A stretch of 64,000 nt of DNA from NCBI RefSeq assembly GCF_026151205.1, contig NC_087074.1, forward strand, positions 15,606,962-15,670,961, written 5' to 3'. The position numbers and the translations under genes were made by a program. How positions within the stretch are numbered: position 1 is the stretch's first letter; each line of letters starts with the position of its first letter. The DNA is from Bolinopsis microptera. Taxonomy: Eukaryota > Ctenophora > Tentaculata > Lobata > Bolinopsidae. This document shows, piece after piece, positions 22,501-34,497 of this stretch. Below the pieces are notes generated by a model. The model was given only the letters and a program-made list of their open reading frames with translations. It was not told where the DNA came from and did not search any database.

Positions 22501-23063
22501 CAGCTCAATCTTTCGCGAAAGATTGGAATTAATTCCAGTCCACGAATGCGCGTAATATCTGTGCGTGTGTCCAGATTCAAGTATTCGGCATTCGCGCGTA
22601 ACAAACTGCAAACAACTCATTTCAAAATGTGTTCTAAATCGGGCTACCATGCACTAAATGAATAATGATATGTTATTGAATATTGATAGTCGATCACACT
22701 CAGTAGTCGGTGCTGCACGTTAAAGCGTTAAGCAGTGCAGTATTAAGATAAAATTACTTAAACGGTAAATATCAGGTGGTTTAGAATCGTGTAAATAACC
22801 GATCTTACAAACGATGAAAAATTGAAGTACGAGGCAATTGGCGACGAAATACGCCAGATTAACTTTAAACATTTATAAGTTAACAGAATTCAATAACAAT
22901 CTAAGATTAAGAACAAGGAAATTTTAGAGCAGAGCAACGAAACGCCGCCTCATTGAGATTCCAGGAAATTAAAGTACAAACCTAATATCTCTTTTCTTCT
23001 AGTTGCGTGCGGTTCGTCATCGTACTTGTACTCAAAATCATTGGTAGACACCACTTGACCCAT
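19596..23063 (-). CDS. DEGS1: Sphingolipid delta(4)-desaturase, DEGS1-like, complete
   Basis: Membrane di-iron enzyme of the ER that makes ceramide by placing the 4,5 double bond in dihydroceramide. Seven exons on the minus strand: 23063-22982, 22344-22195, 21832-21740, 21053-20902, 20680-20545, 20085-19884, 19752-19596. Phases agree throughout and the total is 972 nt, i.e. 323 aa, the length of human DEGS1. The start [20 protein letters not shown] fits the family N-terminus with Gly2 for N-myristoylation. The three histidine boxes are HEISHN (exon 3), HLDHHRYQ (exon 4) and [12 protein letters not shown] (exon 6). Hydrophobic stretches lie in exons 2, 5 and 6. The stop TGA (19598-19596) sits inside GGGTGAGTG, which also looks like a splice donor; the exact family length argues that it is the real end. 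Introns 2 and 4 carry tandem repeats at their acceptors. Confidence 0.95.
20681..20772 (-). repeat. 11-bp tandem repeat of the acceptor TATTTTCAG in desaturase intron 4
   Basis: On the coding (minus) strand the intron end reads as repeated CATATTTTCA(G/A) units and closes with CATATTTTCAG before exon CTGATCTGG. At least two further TATTTTCAG and one TATTTTTAG occur upstream as potential acceptors. Confidence 0.85.
21848..21976 (-). repeat. 9-bp tandem repeat with branch-point-like TTAAC in desaturase intron 2
   Basis: About 12 copies of GGTTAACAA (plus strand; TTGTTAACC on the coding strand). The nearest copy ends about 15 bases before the acceptor ACTTCAG of exon 3. TTAAC fits the yUnAy branch consensus and its A is about 18 nt from the AG. 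Confidence 0.88.
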
Positions 23064-24637
23064 TCTACTGTAATGCAGTCAGAATTAGAAGAACTAAATA
23101 GCCATTAACTTAAAGCAACGGGCATTGAATCTCAGAGAAATAAGTAAAATTTCAAATTTTCAGTGGAAAGTTCTAGAAGTAGAGTTCTGGTTGGCTACAG
23201 AATCTGTCCCCAATCCCGTGTCAGAAAATGGTCAAACTCAATTCTGAGTGTAAATATGAGTGGTACCAGCTATAGAGGAATTTGTTTCCCTTTAAACCAG
23301 CTATTAAGCATTTAGAATTCTGTAAAACTACGGTTACAAATGCGCTAGAATATTTAGTAAATTGGGTCGATATGAAAATACTAGTACTTGCACTCAAATA
23401 TTCACAGACACACTGGGCACAACAACCCTTGATTTAATTTCATGAATACTGCTAAATCCGTGAGACGAACGTCTGCCCCAAAATTGTATATTGTAGTTTT
23501 CACTCTCCTTATATCGACCCCTGCATGCTTCCAACTTTTAAATATATCCTTCATTTTTTGCACAATGTACTGGAATGTTACAAACTGAGTGATGTATTTA
23601 CTATATCGTAGATACGATTTATAAAATTAGAATGTAATATGTACACTGTACAGCAAGGTGTAAGAATTATTGGCGTGTTTAAAATCTTATCTGTATTTTA
23701 TGATAAAATTAATATTTTTCAACGTAGCGGATCATAACTTTACTCCTGAATATGGAAATTATAAAATTCAAAAACTGGTCTGTAGAACTAGAGTTCTGAT
23801 GTGGAACTAATTGAATGTGGCAGTAAAGAAAGAGCTGATCGTACACAATAGAGTCTGTATTCACGTGACCTCATAAAACAGGATCAAGTTACAGATTACA
23901 GCAGTAGTTATTGTGCAAACACACTACGGCAGTAGTCTGTACATGTGCTGAGTAATTGTTAGTGAAATTACAGCTATCTTTTATGGTATTGGTTTATTAA
24001 TGCTTTTCAAACAAACTTACAATGTTATTACAGAAGAAGAACAGAGATTATTGATTATTTGTCAGCTAGTTTTGAAGGAAATTAAAATGAAACATGCATT
24101 GTAACTTTAACTTAAGTTTTAGAATAATACATACGATTTGAAATGTATACAACAAAATTTGATCAAACACATAAAATTGATATAACATTTTATTACACAG
24201 TTAATGATAACGTGTAATTGTTTGGGTAAATTATCAAATTCATAAATAGAAAATTCAAACTATATTAAATTCTATTGAATTCTCTCACAATTAGCAAAAT
24301 AATGTATTCAAAAATCAAAATTACAAAAATCCAACCTAATATCACAGAATTAAGATAATTAACCAAGATACAGATGCAGTGAAGGTTATGTGTAATAGGA
24401 AACTGTTTGTAAGGTAAACACGACAAGGTAAATCTAATTTACTGACGGTGCTGTGTCGTCTTATATTACACAAACCTCACGCTGCAGGTATTAAATAATC
24501 TAATAAATGGAAAGGTGTGTCAAAATCGGCTTTAAATATCGTATCCCGAGTGACTGAAAATACACGAACATTCTCGAATTTTCGATTCTTTATCTCGTGA
24601 TTATCATACTGTAGAAGAAATAACACGCCACGCTAAC
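23064..24637. other. Desaturase upstream region, non-coding
   Basis: AT-rich sequence 5' of the desaturase start codon. The 5' UTR and promoter must lie here but no TATA box or initiator can be singled out. I see no gene. Confidence 0.45.
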
Positions 24638-25085
24638 TTGATGGATTTCTCTGTGGAACACAGTGGAAAAGGATACCCGGTCGGAGATTGGAAAGCTCAC
24701 GAAAGCCGTGAATGTGTCTCGTCCTCATCTGATATCAACCAGGGTGTTCTACAAAAACTGCTTAAGGGTCCGCTTGTAAATTTCCTCTGCAGCATAGTAC
24801 ATTTAATGGACAGCAATATGAACTTATGCAAGTCTGCAGCTAGCAAGATATATCATATGAAAACAGAACAGATAGACATGCAAAAGCAGCTGACAAACAG
24901 ATAGCAGGGTCAGATCGACTCGGTGCAGAAAACTGTAAAAAGTGAAATGATAAGTTGGGCAGATGTCGTCAGGAAGAACAGCGCCCAGAACAATCAGCTT
25001 ACAGCAAAAACTGTGAAAGAAGCCGTGATATCAGTAAATGAGGAAGAACAAAGATCGAGAAACTTGATTATCTATGTAGCGTAAA
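24638..25085 (+). pseudogene. LINE ORF1 remnant
   Basis: A decayed frame shows SWADVVRKNSAQNNQL and then AVISVNEEEQRSRNLIIYV, the usual middle of a CR1/jockey-like ORF1 (S[YW]ADVVKK...EEE.RS.NLIIYG). Two stop codons break it (at 24902-24904 and near 25083). No matching ORF2 follows, so this is an isolated fragment. Confidence 0.6.
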
Positions 25086-25665
25086 GAAGATGAAAGAAGG
25101 GGAGTGGGAGGACGTATTAAATATTGAGACAATAAAGTTCTTTAAAAAATTCTTAATTGTGTTAGTGAGAGCTATGTTACATTCACATTCTTTATCTACG
25201 TGCCGATACTGTGTAGTTTGTTTTACATAGTTTTACATAGTAGTGTAAGTTGTGGCTGACGATTTCTATAAACCGTTTTCAACAAGATTTTTTTACAATG
25301 CAGGATTTTGTGTAGAGATTTAGGTAGAAGAATGAACTGTGGCTCATATTTTATTATATCTAGGTCAAGGCATAATACTATATTTAGGTCAGCCATGATC
25401 TGTTGAGCTCGCAGGACTGAAAGTCATTGCAAGGCGGGTCTGGCTTTAATTGTAAACTAAGTAGGTGCAGATCGTTTCATTTCCAGGGATAGCAATTTTA
25501 TTTTGTTTAAAATAAATTGTGTAATGTGTACCTATACTGCTCAAAAGCCCCTATTGGTGGCCTTTTAAATCAAGCAAAGTTACATTTATATCTGATTCTT
25601 AAAATTGCTGAAATTAAAATTTTCATATAAACCCTCAATGTTATTTTAAAAATCAATCTGAAAAA
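25086..25665. other. Spacer and 3' flank of the FMO gene
   Basis: Non-coding. It must include the FMO 3' UTR on the minus strand. No repeats or motifs stand out. Confidence 0.45.
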
Positions 25666-27240
25666 TCAAAGATAGTGTTGAGGTAAAAAGATGGCTCCAG
25701 TTATAGAAAAAATGCCTCCAAACAAAATACAATTCAACTTCAAGAACCAGTTCTTACCGAAGGCTCTGTCACATGTTCTGTTAAGTGAGTCTTTAGCTAC
25801 ACCACCAAGTCTAGAATCACTCAAATTGTATCCTGCCCAAGTTATGGGACCAAAATAATACCCAATCATCAACTTTGGAGATAACACCAAATCCAAAAAC
25901 TTGGGAGTTTTACCCATAATATGAGCTAGTTTATCTCTATAATCAATGGGTAAAAACAGACTTGCTCGGAATGCTTTACAATTTGTAGCCAGGTCATTTT
26001 TCTCTTTAGAAACTGACATTTTCATCTGGTTTTGATCAGGCAGCTTTACTTTGCCAGTCAACAGAGCAACAATGTACTGTGCCTGAAGGTCTATAACCTG
26101 GAAGGGGGAGGTGAACCTGCTGTTAAATAACCCGATATAAGACATGAGGAGAGGAGTGTTCAGTGGTACCATGTTCATATAAAGATCAGGATATTGTCCT
26201 TCTCCAGCTTGCAATCCATCTGATAAGAACTCAAATCTTGGCTTATAGCCAGTACAGAATATCACATGATCAAATGTTAACTTTAATTTGTTCCCTTCGT
26301 TAGTAGCGATTGACACACTATTGCCATTGTTAACTTCCGTTAATGAACCGTGTATAACAGATATTTTCTCAGTCCGCACTAAATCCACAAACTCATCTGA
26401 ACTCACCATATTTCCCCCAGCTGGGTCACATTTGTTGGAAATTTGCCAGTTATTTTGATTGAAGTATTTCCAATTAAAAGCTATCTTTATCAACTTGTTC
26501 AGTACTTTATGAGGTAGATATGTAAACAAGCGAGGAAGTTTCAGATCAGAAGGAGCATTGGAATTCAAATCACGTTTTGGACCAAACCAACTTCCCTTCC
26601 GTGTCAACACGCTCACCTCATTGCCACCAAATTTAGTGAGATCTACTGCAATGTCAACTGCACTGAAACTCAATCCTACTACCAATACTTTCTTTCTGGT
26701 TAGTTCTAGTTGCGAACAATTCTTATAATTAACTGAATGTGTGACAAAGTCTAGATTGTTAACACCGGATATAGGGTAATTTGGTACGTCACTGTGTCCG
26801 TTTGCTATTACAACATGATCTGCTGTAAAAGTGTTTTTTTCAGATTGAGATTTTAAGTTCACAATTTCTATAGTAAACTTGTTTTCCACTCTCTTTACAG
26901 AAACAACTTGGCTATCAAAATAACATTCAACAGAGCTATTAACAATGAATTTGCGAGCGTAGGTTTTGATGTACTTCAATACATGAGAGTGATGAGGAAA
27001 ATCAATAGTACCATCAGGCCAGGGTAAGTCTGTTAGCTCCATCAGATATTTGGAAACATTACAGACAGTACAATCCATGACACCATTAGGACCAGATATG
27101 TCCCATACCCCACCAAAGTCACTTCTAGACTCAAACAGAAGTATCCTACATCCTAGCTTGTAATGGAGTAACCACTTGGCTTGTACCATTCCTGATACAC
27201 CTCCTCCGATTATGGCAATTGTTTTACCTGAAATATCCAT
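25666..27240 (-). CDS. Flavin-containing monooxygenase, single exon, 524 aa
   Basis: NADPH- and FAD-dependent oxygenase that oxidises nucleophilic N or S groups of small molecules, probably on the ER membrane. The start chosen is the ATG at 27240 (MDISGKT), just before the FAD-binding motif IAIIGGGVSGMV (residues 8-19). The FAD-side motif FGGVWDISGPNGVMDCTVCN follows (42-61). The NADPH-binding motif VLVVGLSFSAVDIAVDL (185-201) has GLSFSA where many members have GxGxSG; GxSxSA-type variants are common. FCTGY (328-332) matches the FMO FATGY motif. A C-terminal hydrophobic stretch (FLKLNCILFGGIFSITGAIF) resembles the membrane anchor of vertebrate FMOs, and length is normal. The F.G...H...F/Y signature is only partly kept (DFVTHSVNY). 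The lack of introns differs from the neighbouring multi-exon genes and could mean a retrocopy that stayed intact. Confidence 0.9.
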   Translation of the reverse strand: MDISGKTIAIIGGGVSGMVQAKWLLHYKLGCRILLFESRSDFGGVWDISGPNGVMDCTVCNVSKYLMELTDLPWPDGTIDFPHHSHVLKYIKTYARKFIVNSSVECYFDSQVVSVKRVENKFTIEIVNLKSQSEKNTFTADHVVIANGHSDVPNYPISGVNNLDFVTHSVNYKNCSQLELTRKKVLVVGLSFSAVDIAVDLTKFGGNEVSVLTRKGSWFGPKRDLNSNAPSDLKLPRLFTYLPHKVLNKLIKIAFNWKYFNQNNWQISNKCDPAGGNMVSSDEFVDLVRTEKISVIHGSLTEVNNGNSVSIATNEGNKLKLTFDHVIFCTGYKPRFEFLSDGLQAGEGQYPDLYMNMVPLNTPLLMSYIGLFNSRFTSPFQVIDLQAQYIVALLTGKVKLPDQNQMKMSVSKEKNDLATNCKAFRASLFLPIDYRDKLAHIMGKTPKFLDLVLSPKLMIGYYFGPITWAGYNLSDSRLGGVAKDSLNRTCDRAFGKNWFLKLNCILFGGIFSITGAIFLPQHYL

Positions 27241-29735
27241 CCTAGAATAATGTGAGTCAATTGTTTTGTACAATTCTTAATGTTCGAGTTCATAAGAATT
27301 TTGATCCAGTGTTGAACATCAAACAATCTAGTGAAACAAGTGAAACAAATTTTAGTGAAACAAATTTAAAATGTTATCCTTTATTTTACGTGTAAAATCC
27401 GGATTGGAGTATTATTTATGAGTCGCATTGTTGTAATGTATTCTGGGTAAAATTATCTTTATCCCGGTTGTTGCGACAAGTAAAAATGCTCTTATTAGGG
27501 AAAGGAGATTACTCGACGTTTCAATGTAACTACATCGTATTCATGATCTAAAAACAAGTGTTAAAAATTCAAAACGTAAAAAACATATATCTGAGGCAAA
27601 ATTTGTGTACGTTAATTTATTTTTAATCAATCAACTTTATCCAAAAATTCGATACAAAAAAGTCATAACAAAATTCATACCAAAACTAATTTATACGACG
27701 ACAAACTTTTATAGTAAATACTGTACATTCCTAAAACTACTACTAAATATACTACACATGATACAGAAGCATGGAGTGCTACAACGGTGAACAGGTGCAT
27801 GATGTGAAGTGTGTAGGTATGTATCTAGTGTGGAGTGAAAATGGCGGGAATCGTACTGACCAATGAGAAGTGTGAAACGTGGGAGCCTAATATGGTTTGA
27901 TTGATGTTGTAAGGGTAGTGTGTTGAATAGGAGGCGGAAGTGTGCGTGTGTGAGATGTGGTCCCTGTACTCAGAAAGTAAACAAAACCTATAAATATCAC
28001 TAAAAATCACTACATATGTGTAGACAATCCCCTGTCTGTAAAGTATACAATATGTTACACCCTGTTTATTATGTACTTGTTACTAAAAAACGTTTGATAG
28101 TTTCTAACTCATCTCTCTTGTTAATGTTAGGTTTGAACTTCAAAATAAGCATTGCTTCTGCAATCTTTCTTCTAGCTGTGTTGCTTTCTGTTTTTAAAAT
28201 CTCAAATTCTCAAATTATTTTACAATCATAATATAATAATATTTATAAGCCTCCGTTTTGAAAGTTTTAAATCTTAATACATTCACATTTCTATTTAAAA
28301 TTCAATTTTATGTACAAGTCAATAACTGGCCGCCAAAGCCGCGCATTCTTGAAAACAGGATTAACTTGATTATAGTTATACGACTATGTAAATTTAAAAC
28401 TATCCGTGGTTTTTTCTTTAAAATAAATAAGTTATAATTTTACCTAAGTCCAAAGCCAGCTTTGAAAAATTTACTATTAAATCATAACATATCGTCAACT
28501 TTAAATATTTACAATGCAACAATTCATTAATCTGTAAACACGCGTACTCCAGCCCCTAAACGCATAAATTGTTATGCGGCGCGGCTCAAGCCGCGCACGC
28601 ACGTATTATTTTATACTGTTTGCTTTCTAATAAATATCGTGCCAATGTGTACGTCTAAATTGTAAACGTTCATGTTTTGTGTAAAGTGAATCCAATTGGG
28701 ACTAGTGACAAGGATAAGGACCCAAGTGCCTGTACGGCTTTTTCGGACCCCTGTGGACCACTACTCTTGAAATCACTCTACAACATTGAACATCTATATC
28801 TACTACGTCATTTGGCAATTATTGTCATTAATCTAACTTTCTAATTAATTGCCGAGGGGGAAGAGTAAACGCTTCACATTAAAATTCAATATACAAAATT
28901 CAAAACCATCAATACGGTATTAAATATTATGGACAAATCTATAGATCTATTTCGTAGTCATATATTCACATGATTTGCTTTATATTATCTTAATACTGTA
29001 ATGAAGTACAGTAGGATTTGTGTTTCGAGAAAGAAAGGTTGCGGTCAAATTATTAACAAAAGTAAACAAAAGTCCATCAGGGACTCCGTGGAGTCGAAAA
29101 AGGTACACGGCCGCTGTCTGGTGCTGCTAGGCATTTATTGATCAAGATGTTTTATTGTATTGATTTATAATGATTCTATTGTTCGTGACTAATCAAGTTC
29201 TAAGTGGAGGTATAAAGTGCTGCTTAAGATACTTCGTCATCTCATGTCCAGTATAATGATTAAGATAGTATACAATGCAGTTTTAGTAGTTGACCCATAC
29301 AGTTAAGTCCGTCATAACTCACAATCGTTAAGTCGTCGGTAAATTGTCAAAGTCGTTGTGTGTTTATTCGTTGAGATAGCAGTAAGATAAGATGTTACGC
29401 GCGCGCGCGTTTAATCCCGTCGACGTGAGATGTGACAATGAAAACGCCATAGAATTATTATTTTCACGCGTTACGTAGAGTTTACCAGTGTGTAATACTA
29501 GTTAACACTGGGTGTACACTGAGTGTAAGTGTAAGTTTCATATACAAGCCGTTGAATATTTCCAATTTTGAGTGTATCGTGAGCATGTTTTACAGTGCGA
29601 TTGCTCGGTACTAGTGTGTTTGTGTATATATATATATATCATTTGTGGAGTATGGTGTAAGTAATGTTTTTAGTTGGAGTGCAGTGGTTGTATGTATGAG
29701 AAAAGATATATGGTCATTTTAGTAACTCACATAAA
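27241..29735. other. Non-coding spacer upstream of the FMO gene
   Basis: AT-rich. It contains a GC-rich hairpin-like patch (GCGGCGCGGCTCAAGCCGCGC, about 28577-28597), a GCGCGCGCGCG run (about 29399-29409) and a TA run (29624-29637). The FMO promoter would be at its left edge. No gene or RNA is recognised. Confidence 0.45.
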
Positions 29736-32700
29736 TCAGAACTTGAGCTCATTTGTGGCAAAATTAAGCTCACACCAATCAAGTGTATCATGCTTGAATT
29801 GCAATTCTCGTAAGGCAATTTTCAATATATTCTTAAACCCGTTTGTCGGAGTATTAAAACTTATCTTACTTGATGTTTGTCGACAGCTGTTCCACATGTA
29901 GGATGATTGGTAGATGAATTGTGAGGATGGTTGTGATGTAATGAAATAATCCTCTCGTCGTGGTGACCTAATAAATGATGAGTACAGTGATAATGGTTCC
30001 TCTAACTGATTAATTTTGAATAGTTCTAAGAGACAAGTGTACTTGTACAGATTGTGGACCGTCAACAACCTGTGGGTTTTAAACAAGGGCTTGGAGTGTT
30101 CTTTTTGGTAAAAGTCCACCCCCAGTCTTTGCTTATCAACAGGTCGTGTTCGGGCACACGTTTTAAACTTCTCTAGGTAAGCTTCTCTATCCCCAAACAG
30201 AATTCTTATACACTTTTTCTGTGTTTTAAAGATAGGTTCAAGTCGGTTATTGCTAATACCACCCCACACAGATATTCCAAATCCTAAATGTGATTCAAAT
30301 AGAGAATTAGAATTAGAATTAGAATCAAATTTACACAGCAATACAATAAGAATAAAAAATAATTTAAGAAGCTTCAATCTGCTGTGCAGGACATTCAAGT
30401 CAGTCAAAAACTGTTAGCAGAACACCCTTCTAGGGACATAAGGATATAGCATGTAAATTGTAAAACAAAATAAGTAATAAATTAATGAGTGGTAAAATAA
30501 GATATGATTTAACAGTGAACTGTGGGCATGAAGGTAACAATTAATGTTGAAAATTACATAGATGCCCACTTTGGAATTTCGTAAGTAATATTATTTACAG
30601 TTATACACAGAGAAGTATAGAACAACATTAGAATGGCAATGATAACAAATGGGAACGAATAAAGGAGATGTTTAAAGTTCTATACTTCTGAAAATAGGTC
30701 ATATAACGCAGGGGGCCTTTCCACCCGACAAAAACTCCAGCACCTTAAAAATTGTTTCAGTTGTCACATAGCTAGAGTGTAGAAATAGTCGAAACTATTG
30801 TTTATTTCATAGGATGAGATTCCTTGAATTACATCTGACATAAATTTAGATTTCATACATTGAGAGAAATTTACACTACATTCTATAGTCCTTATGTTCT
30901 CTGGAATTGTATTCCAACATTTTGCACCTAAATATGTAAAGGTTTTGTGTGTTCTGGATTTGTGAATATAAAGGTTGCACCTCTCAGCATCACGTGATCC
31001 TCCGGATACATAAGAAAATTTACCGGTGAATGATGATGGTGCAGCCTCATTAAGAATTTTATACATATACGTTGATAGATGGAGTTGTCGTCTTAAGTGT
31101 AAGGGTAACCACTTCATATTTCGATATACATTTACTGATGGTTCCTGCCAATGAACATCCAGTGCAATTTTTGCTACTTTCTTGTATAATATATCAAGAG
31201 AGTTAAGTCTGGTTTTGGCAGCCCTAGACCATATTATATCCAGGTAGTCAAATTGGGGGAGCATAAGAGCATTTACAAAAATTTTTCTATATTTTAGTGG
31301 AAGAAGATTTTTCGACCTGTATAATGCCCCTATTCTTTTAGCAATTTTTGATTTCACATAATCAATATGGTCTTGAAAGTTCAATAAATTGTCTATCATG
31401 AGACCTAAATATTTTTGAGATTTAGTTTCTTCTATAAAAAGGCATTCTTTTTCCAAATCCAGAGGGATTGACAACGTGTCCAGATTAGGATATCTATCAA
31501 ATACAATGAATGAAGATTTTGCAGCATTTAGTCTCAGCTTGTTGGTTCTAAGCCATTCATACACAATTTTCATATCCTTAATTACATTTTCATATATGCT
31601 TCGGGAAATGTTATCAAAATATAGTGCACTGTCATCTGCAAATAAGTAAACAGTAGATTGTGTGCAATTTCTACTGAGATCATTTATGAATAAACTAAAT
31701 AGAATTGGTCCTAATATGCTACCCTGTGGCACACCTGTTTTAACAGGGAGTGATGTGCTTACATTACCACGTATTTTGGTGTGCTGTTTTCTGTCCCCAA
31801 GGTAGCTTTGGAACCACTTTATGACAAAGCCATCAACTCCATAATACTTAAGTTTTTTCAATAAAATATTATGGCTTACTGTGTCAAAGGCCTTTTTAAT
31901 ATCTAAGAATACAATTGCAGGTTTCTTCTGTGATTCCTTAGACGTAAATATTTTATCAAATAGATTAAGCATTAGAAAAGTGGTGGAATGATCTTTTCTA
32001 AATCCATACTGATTGTTGGTAAGCAGTTTATTTGTTTCAACATACTCTGTGAGCTGTTGGTTAACAAAATATTCTATGCATTTTCCAAGTAGGGGGAGTA
32101 TGGATATTGGCCGGTAGTTATTTGGATCATTAGGGTCACCAGTTTTAAGAATTGGAGTGACTGATGCAATTTTACATGCCAACGGCATTGTTCCACTTTT
32201 CATACTAAGGTTTATAATATGAGCTACTGGATCGATAATTTGGGGAATAATATACTTATATACTTTAATAGGCATGATATCGTTAATAGATTTATCTGAT
32301 GGTATACTGAGTATATATTCTTTTACTTGTTCAACAGTCACCTCTTCGAATACAGAGAGTTTACACTCTGGTGGAGACGGCATATATTCTAGAAAGTCGT
32401 CTGAATCCTTTTCCTTAATTGATTCTTGTAATATTGTACCAACTGTGGCAAAATGCAGGTTAACTCCGTTAACATTTAAGTTGCTTGGGGAAGAGCTACT
32501 TATTTTTCCAGGTAAGTTTGAAGCATGTTTGATAGTTTTCCAAATACCTTTCAAATCGTTTTTTGCACTTTTCACAGTAAGGTCCTGAACAATATTTGTA
32601 CGTCTGTTTTCTTTGGATAATTTTGTCACATAGTTTCTTTGGGGACGATAGTTATCCCACGAAGTAGAGCATTTCTTATGTAGTTCACTTTTTCTGCAGT

Positions 32701-33830
32701 TACATATTCCATTAATACACTTACACTTGAATTTGTTTAATTGTCCTAAACACTTTTTATACTTTCTGAAAAGCATCTTCTTCTTCCGTATTTCTGCCAA
32801 CAGCACTTTAGAGGGATTACAAAGAAAGTTACTATTACATTTAATCTGTTTAGGTGGACAGTAATTATCATACGATTCCTGGATGTGATGATTAAGTCCA
32901 TCTAGCGCATGGTCTACATTAGTACAGCTTAGAATATTACTGTAGTTACTGCAGGATCCCAGAAAATAGCTTAAGGCTTTTAGATTGTTTAAGGAGTGGT
33001 CTCTGATAAGGACCTTCTGGAATTTACTAGCTTTATTTACTTTAAAGTCGAGAACACATTTGAGAGCTTGGTGATCTCCTATTCTATCATCAAGTACTTT
33101 ACACTCTATGAAATTAGAGTAACAGTTAGTCATTACAACATCTATTGTGCTCTGCGTTATTCTACCATCTAAGTTTGCAACTCTAGTAATTCCTGTAACA
33201 GTCTGTATCATTCCAAAGAGCTTCATTGTTATATCTAACTTTTTATAATCTAGATCAGATAAAGAGTTTTGGTTAACATTAACATCGCCAATCCATATTA
33301 CTTTCTTACGTATGATATAAATCCTTATAATACTGCTTTGGGACAATGTGTCGTATTCTGCACAGCTTTCCTACTTCGCATTTAAGTTTTGAGTTAAGTG
33401 ACTGCGTATGTGATTTCCAGTTAAGTTGGTCGTCAATAATAACGCCTAGAAATTTAGCTTCTTGAACTCTTTTAATAACTACATTATTTAAAGTTAGTAT
33501 GTTCTCGTCATTTTCTACTTCCTCTTTGGCCCGTGAGGGTTTAAAATGAATAAAACAACATTTCTTAATGTTAATATGTAATAAGTTTAGTTTCATATAC
33601 TTGTACACAAATGATAGAACTTCATTTCCTTTTTCGTATAGTCTTTTAACACATGTGTCTTCTATAAATATGTTAGTGTCGTCGGCAAATAGTATAAACT
33701 TTCCTATAATTGATGAGTTACGGATGTCATTAATATAAGTAATAAAAAGTAAGGGACCAAGACAGCTCCCCTGCGGCACTCCATAGACTACTGGAAGTTT
33801 CTCGGAGTCTTCACCTAAAAGTTCACTTAC
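29736..33830 (-). mobile_element. LINE A (CR1/jockey-like), 5'-truncated and split by LINE B
   Basis: The RT part lies at 33314-33830 (GVPQGSCLGPLLFITYINDI, LFADDTNIF, KFLGVIIDDQLNW, ending KQYYKDLYHT). The C-terminal part lies at 29736-30301 (LFESHLGFGISVWGG, CARTRP, LTVHNLYKYTCLLELFKI). The two meet in sequence logic across LINE B at 30302-33313. The element starts mid-RT, so it is 5'-truncated. Confidence 0.75.
30302..33313 (-). mobile_element. LINE B (CR1/jockey-like), inserted into LINE A
   Basis: One frame is open on the minus strand from 33313 to 30764: the C-terminal half of an AP-type endonuclease (WIGDVNVNQNSL, STIDVVMTN, GDHQALKC), a Cys/Lys-rich linker, then RT with NNYRPISILPLLGK, YGFRKDHSTTF, FLDIKKAFDTVSH, GVPQGSILGPILF and LFADDSALYF. 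Its 3' end is a tandem TTCTAA tail (about 30302-30323), typical of non-poly(A) LINEs. It is 5'-truncated in the endonuclease but has no stop over about 2.5 kb, so it is younger than LINE A. Confidence 0.85.
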
Positions 33831-34497
33831 ATCTCACACACATCAGAAGCTTAAGAAATTAATTATCTTGATCAGTAATGATTCAGCATGGACTTCAAAC
33901 GATTATGACTTAATGTAGCTGTCATTTGAAAACAATCCCCTTCAATTAATTTAATCCAGTGTTTTTGGCCCACAGGTTCCTCCTATTAAAAAATTTTGAT
34001 TTTGGTAAATGTGTACTGACTCCACCACTTATGTATTTAACCTAATATTTAGTGTATTACAGGTAGACATTGACTTAGGTAGGTATTTTTCTCTTAAGGT
34101 AGATATTAAGAATTTGGTAAATTTCTTAATTGTATGACTATTTCCATTATTGAGACAATTTTAATATTTAATTTAAGAGGGGGTTTTTTATAGGACTGGT
34201 TCACAGTGTGAACAGATTCCAGATTTATGTATTTTTAAAGTGATATTTAATAAATGATTAAAAGAACCAATTTCAAAGTTGCCATACTAAAGCCTTTAGG
34301 TCCAAAAATATACCCATTATGCTCACTTAAAAACAACTCTAAATTAGTAGGCTGTCACTCTATTAATGCACCACACTGCTACCTCCACTGCACTAAAAGT
34401 TATACAATAAATTCTACAATCCTAATTTTGTCAACCTATATCTAATCTATTTAAAGAGTGACAACCATACTACACATTGAATTAGGATTCCTTAAGT
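33831..34497. other. Spacer between LINE fragments
   Basis: AT-rich sequence without a recognisable gene or repeat. Confidence 0.4.
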
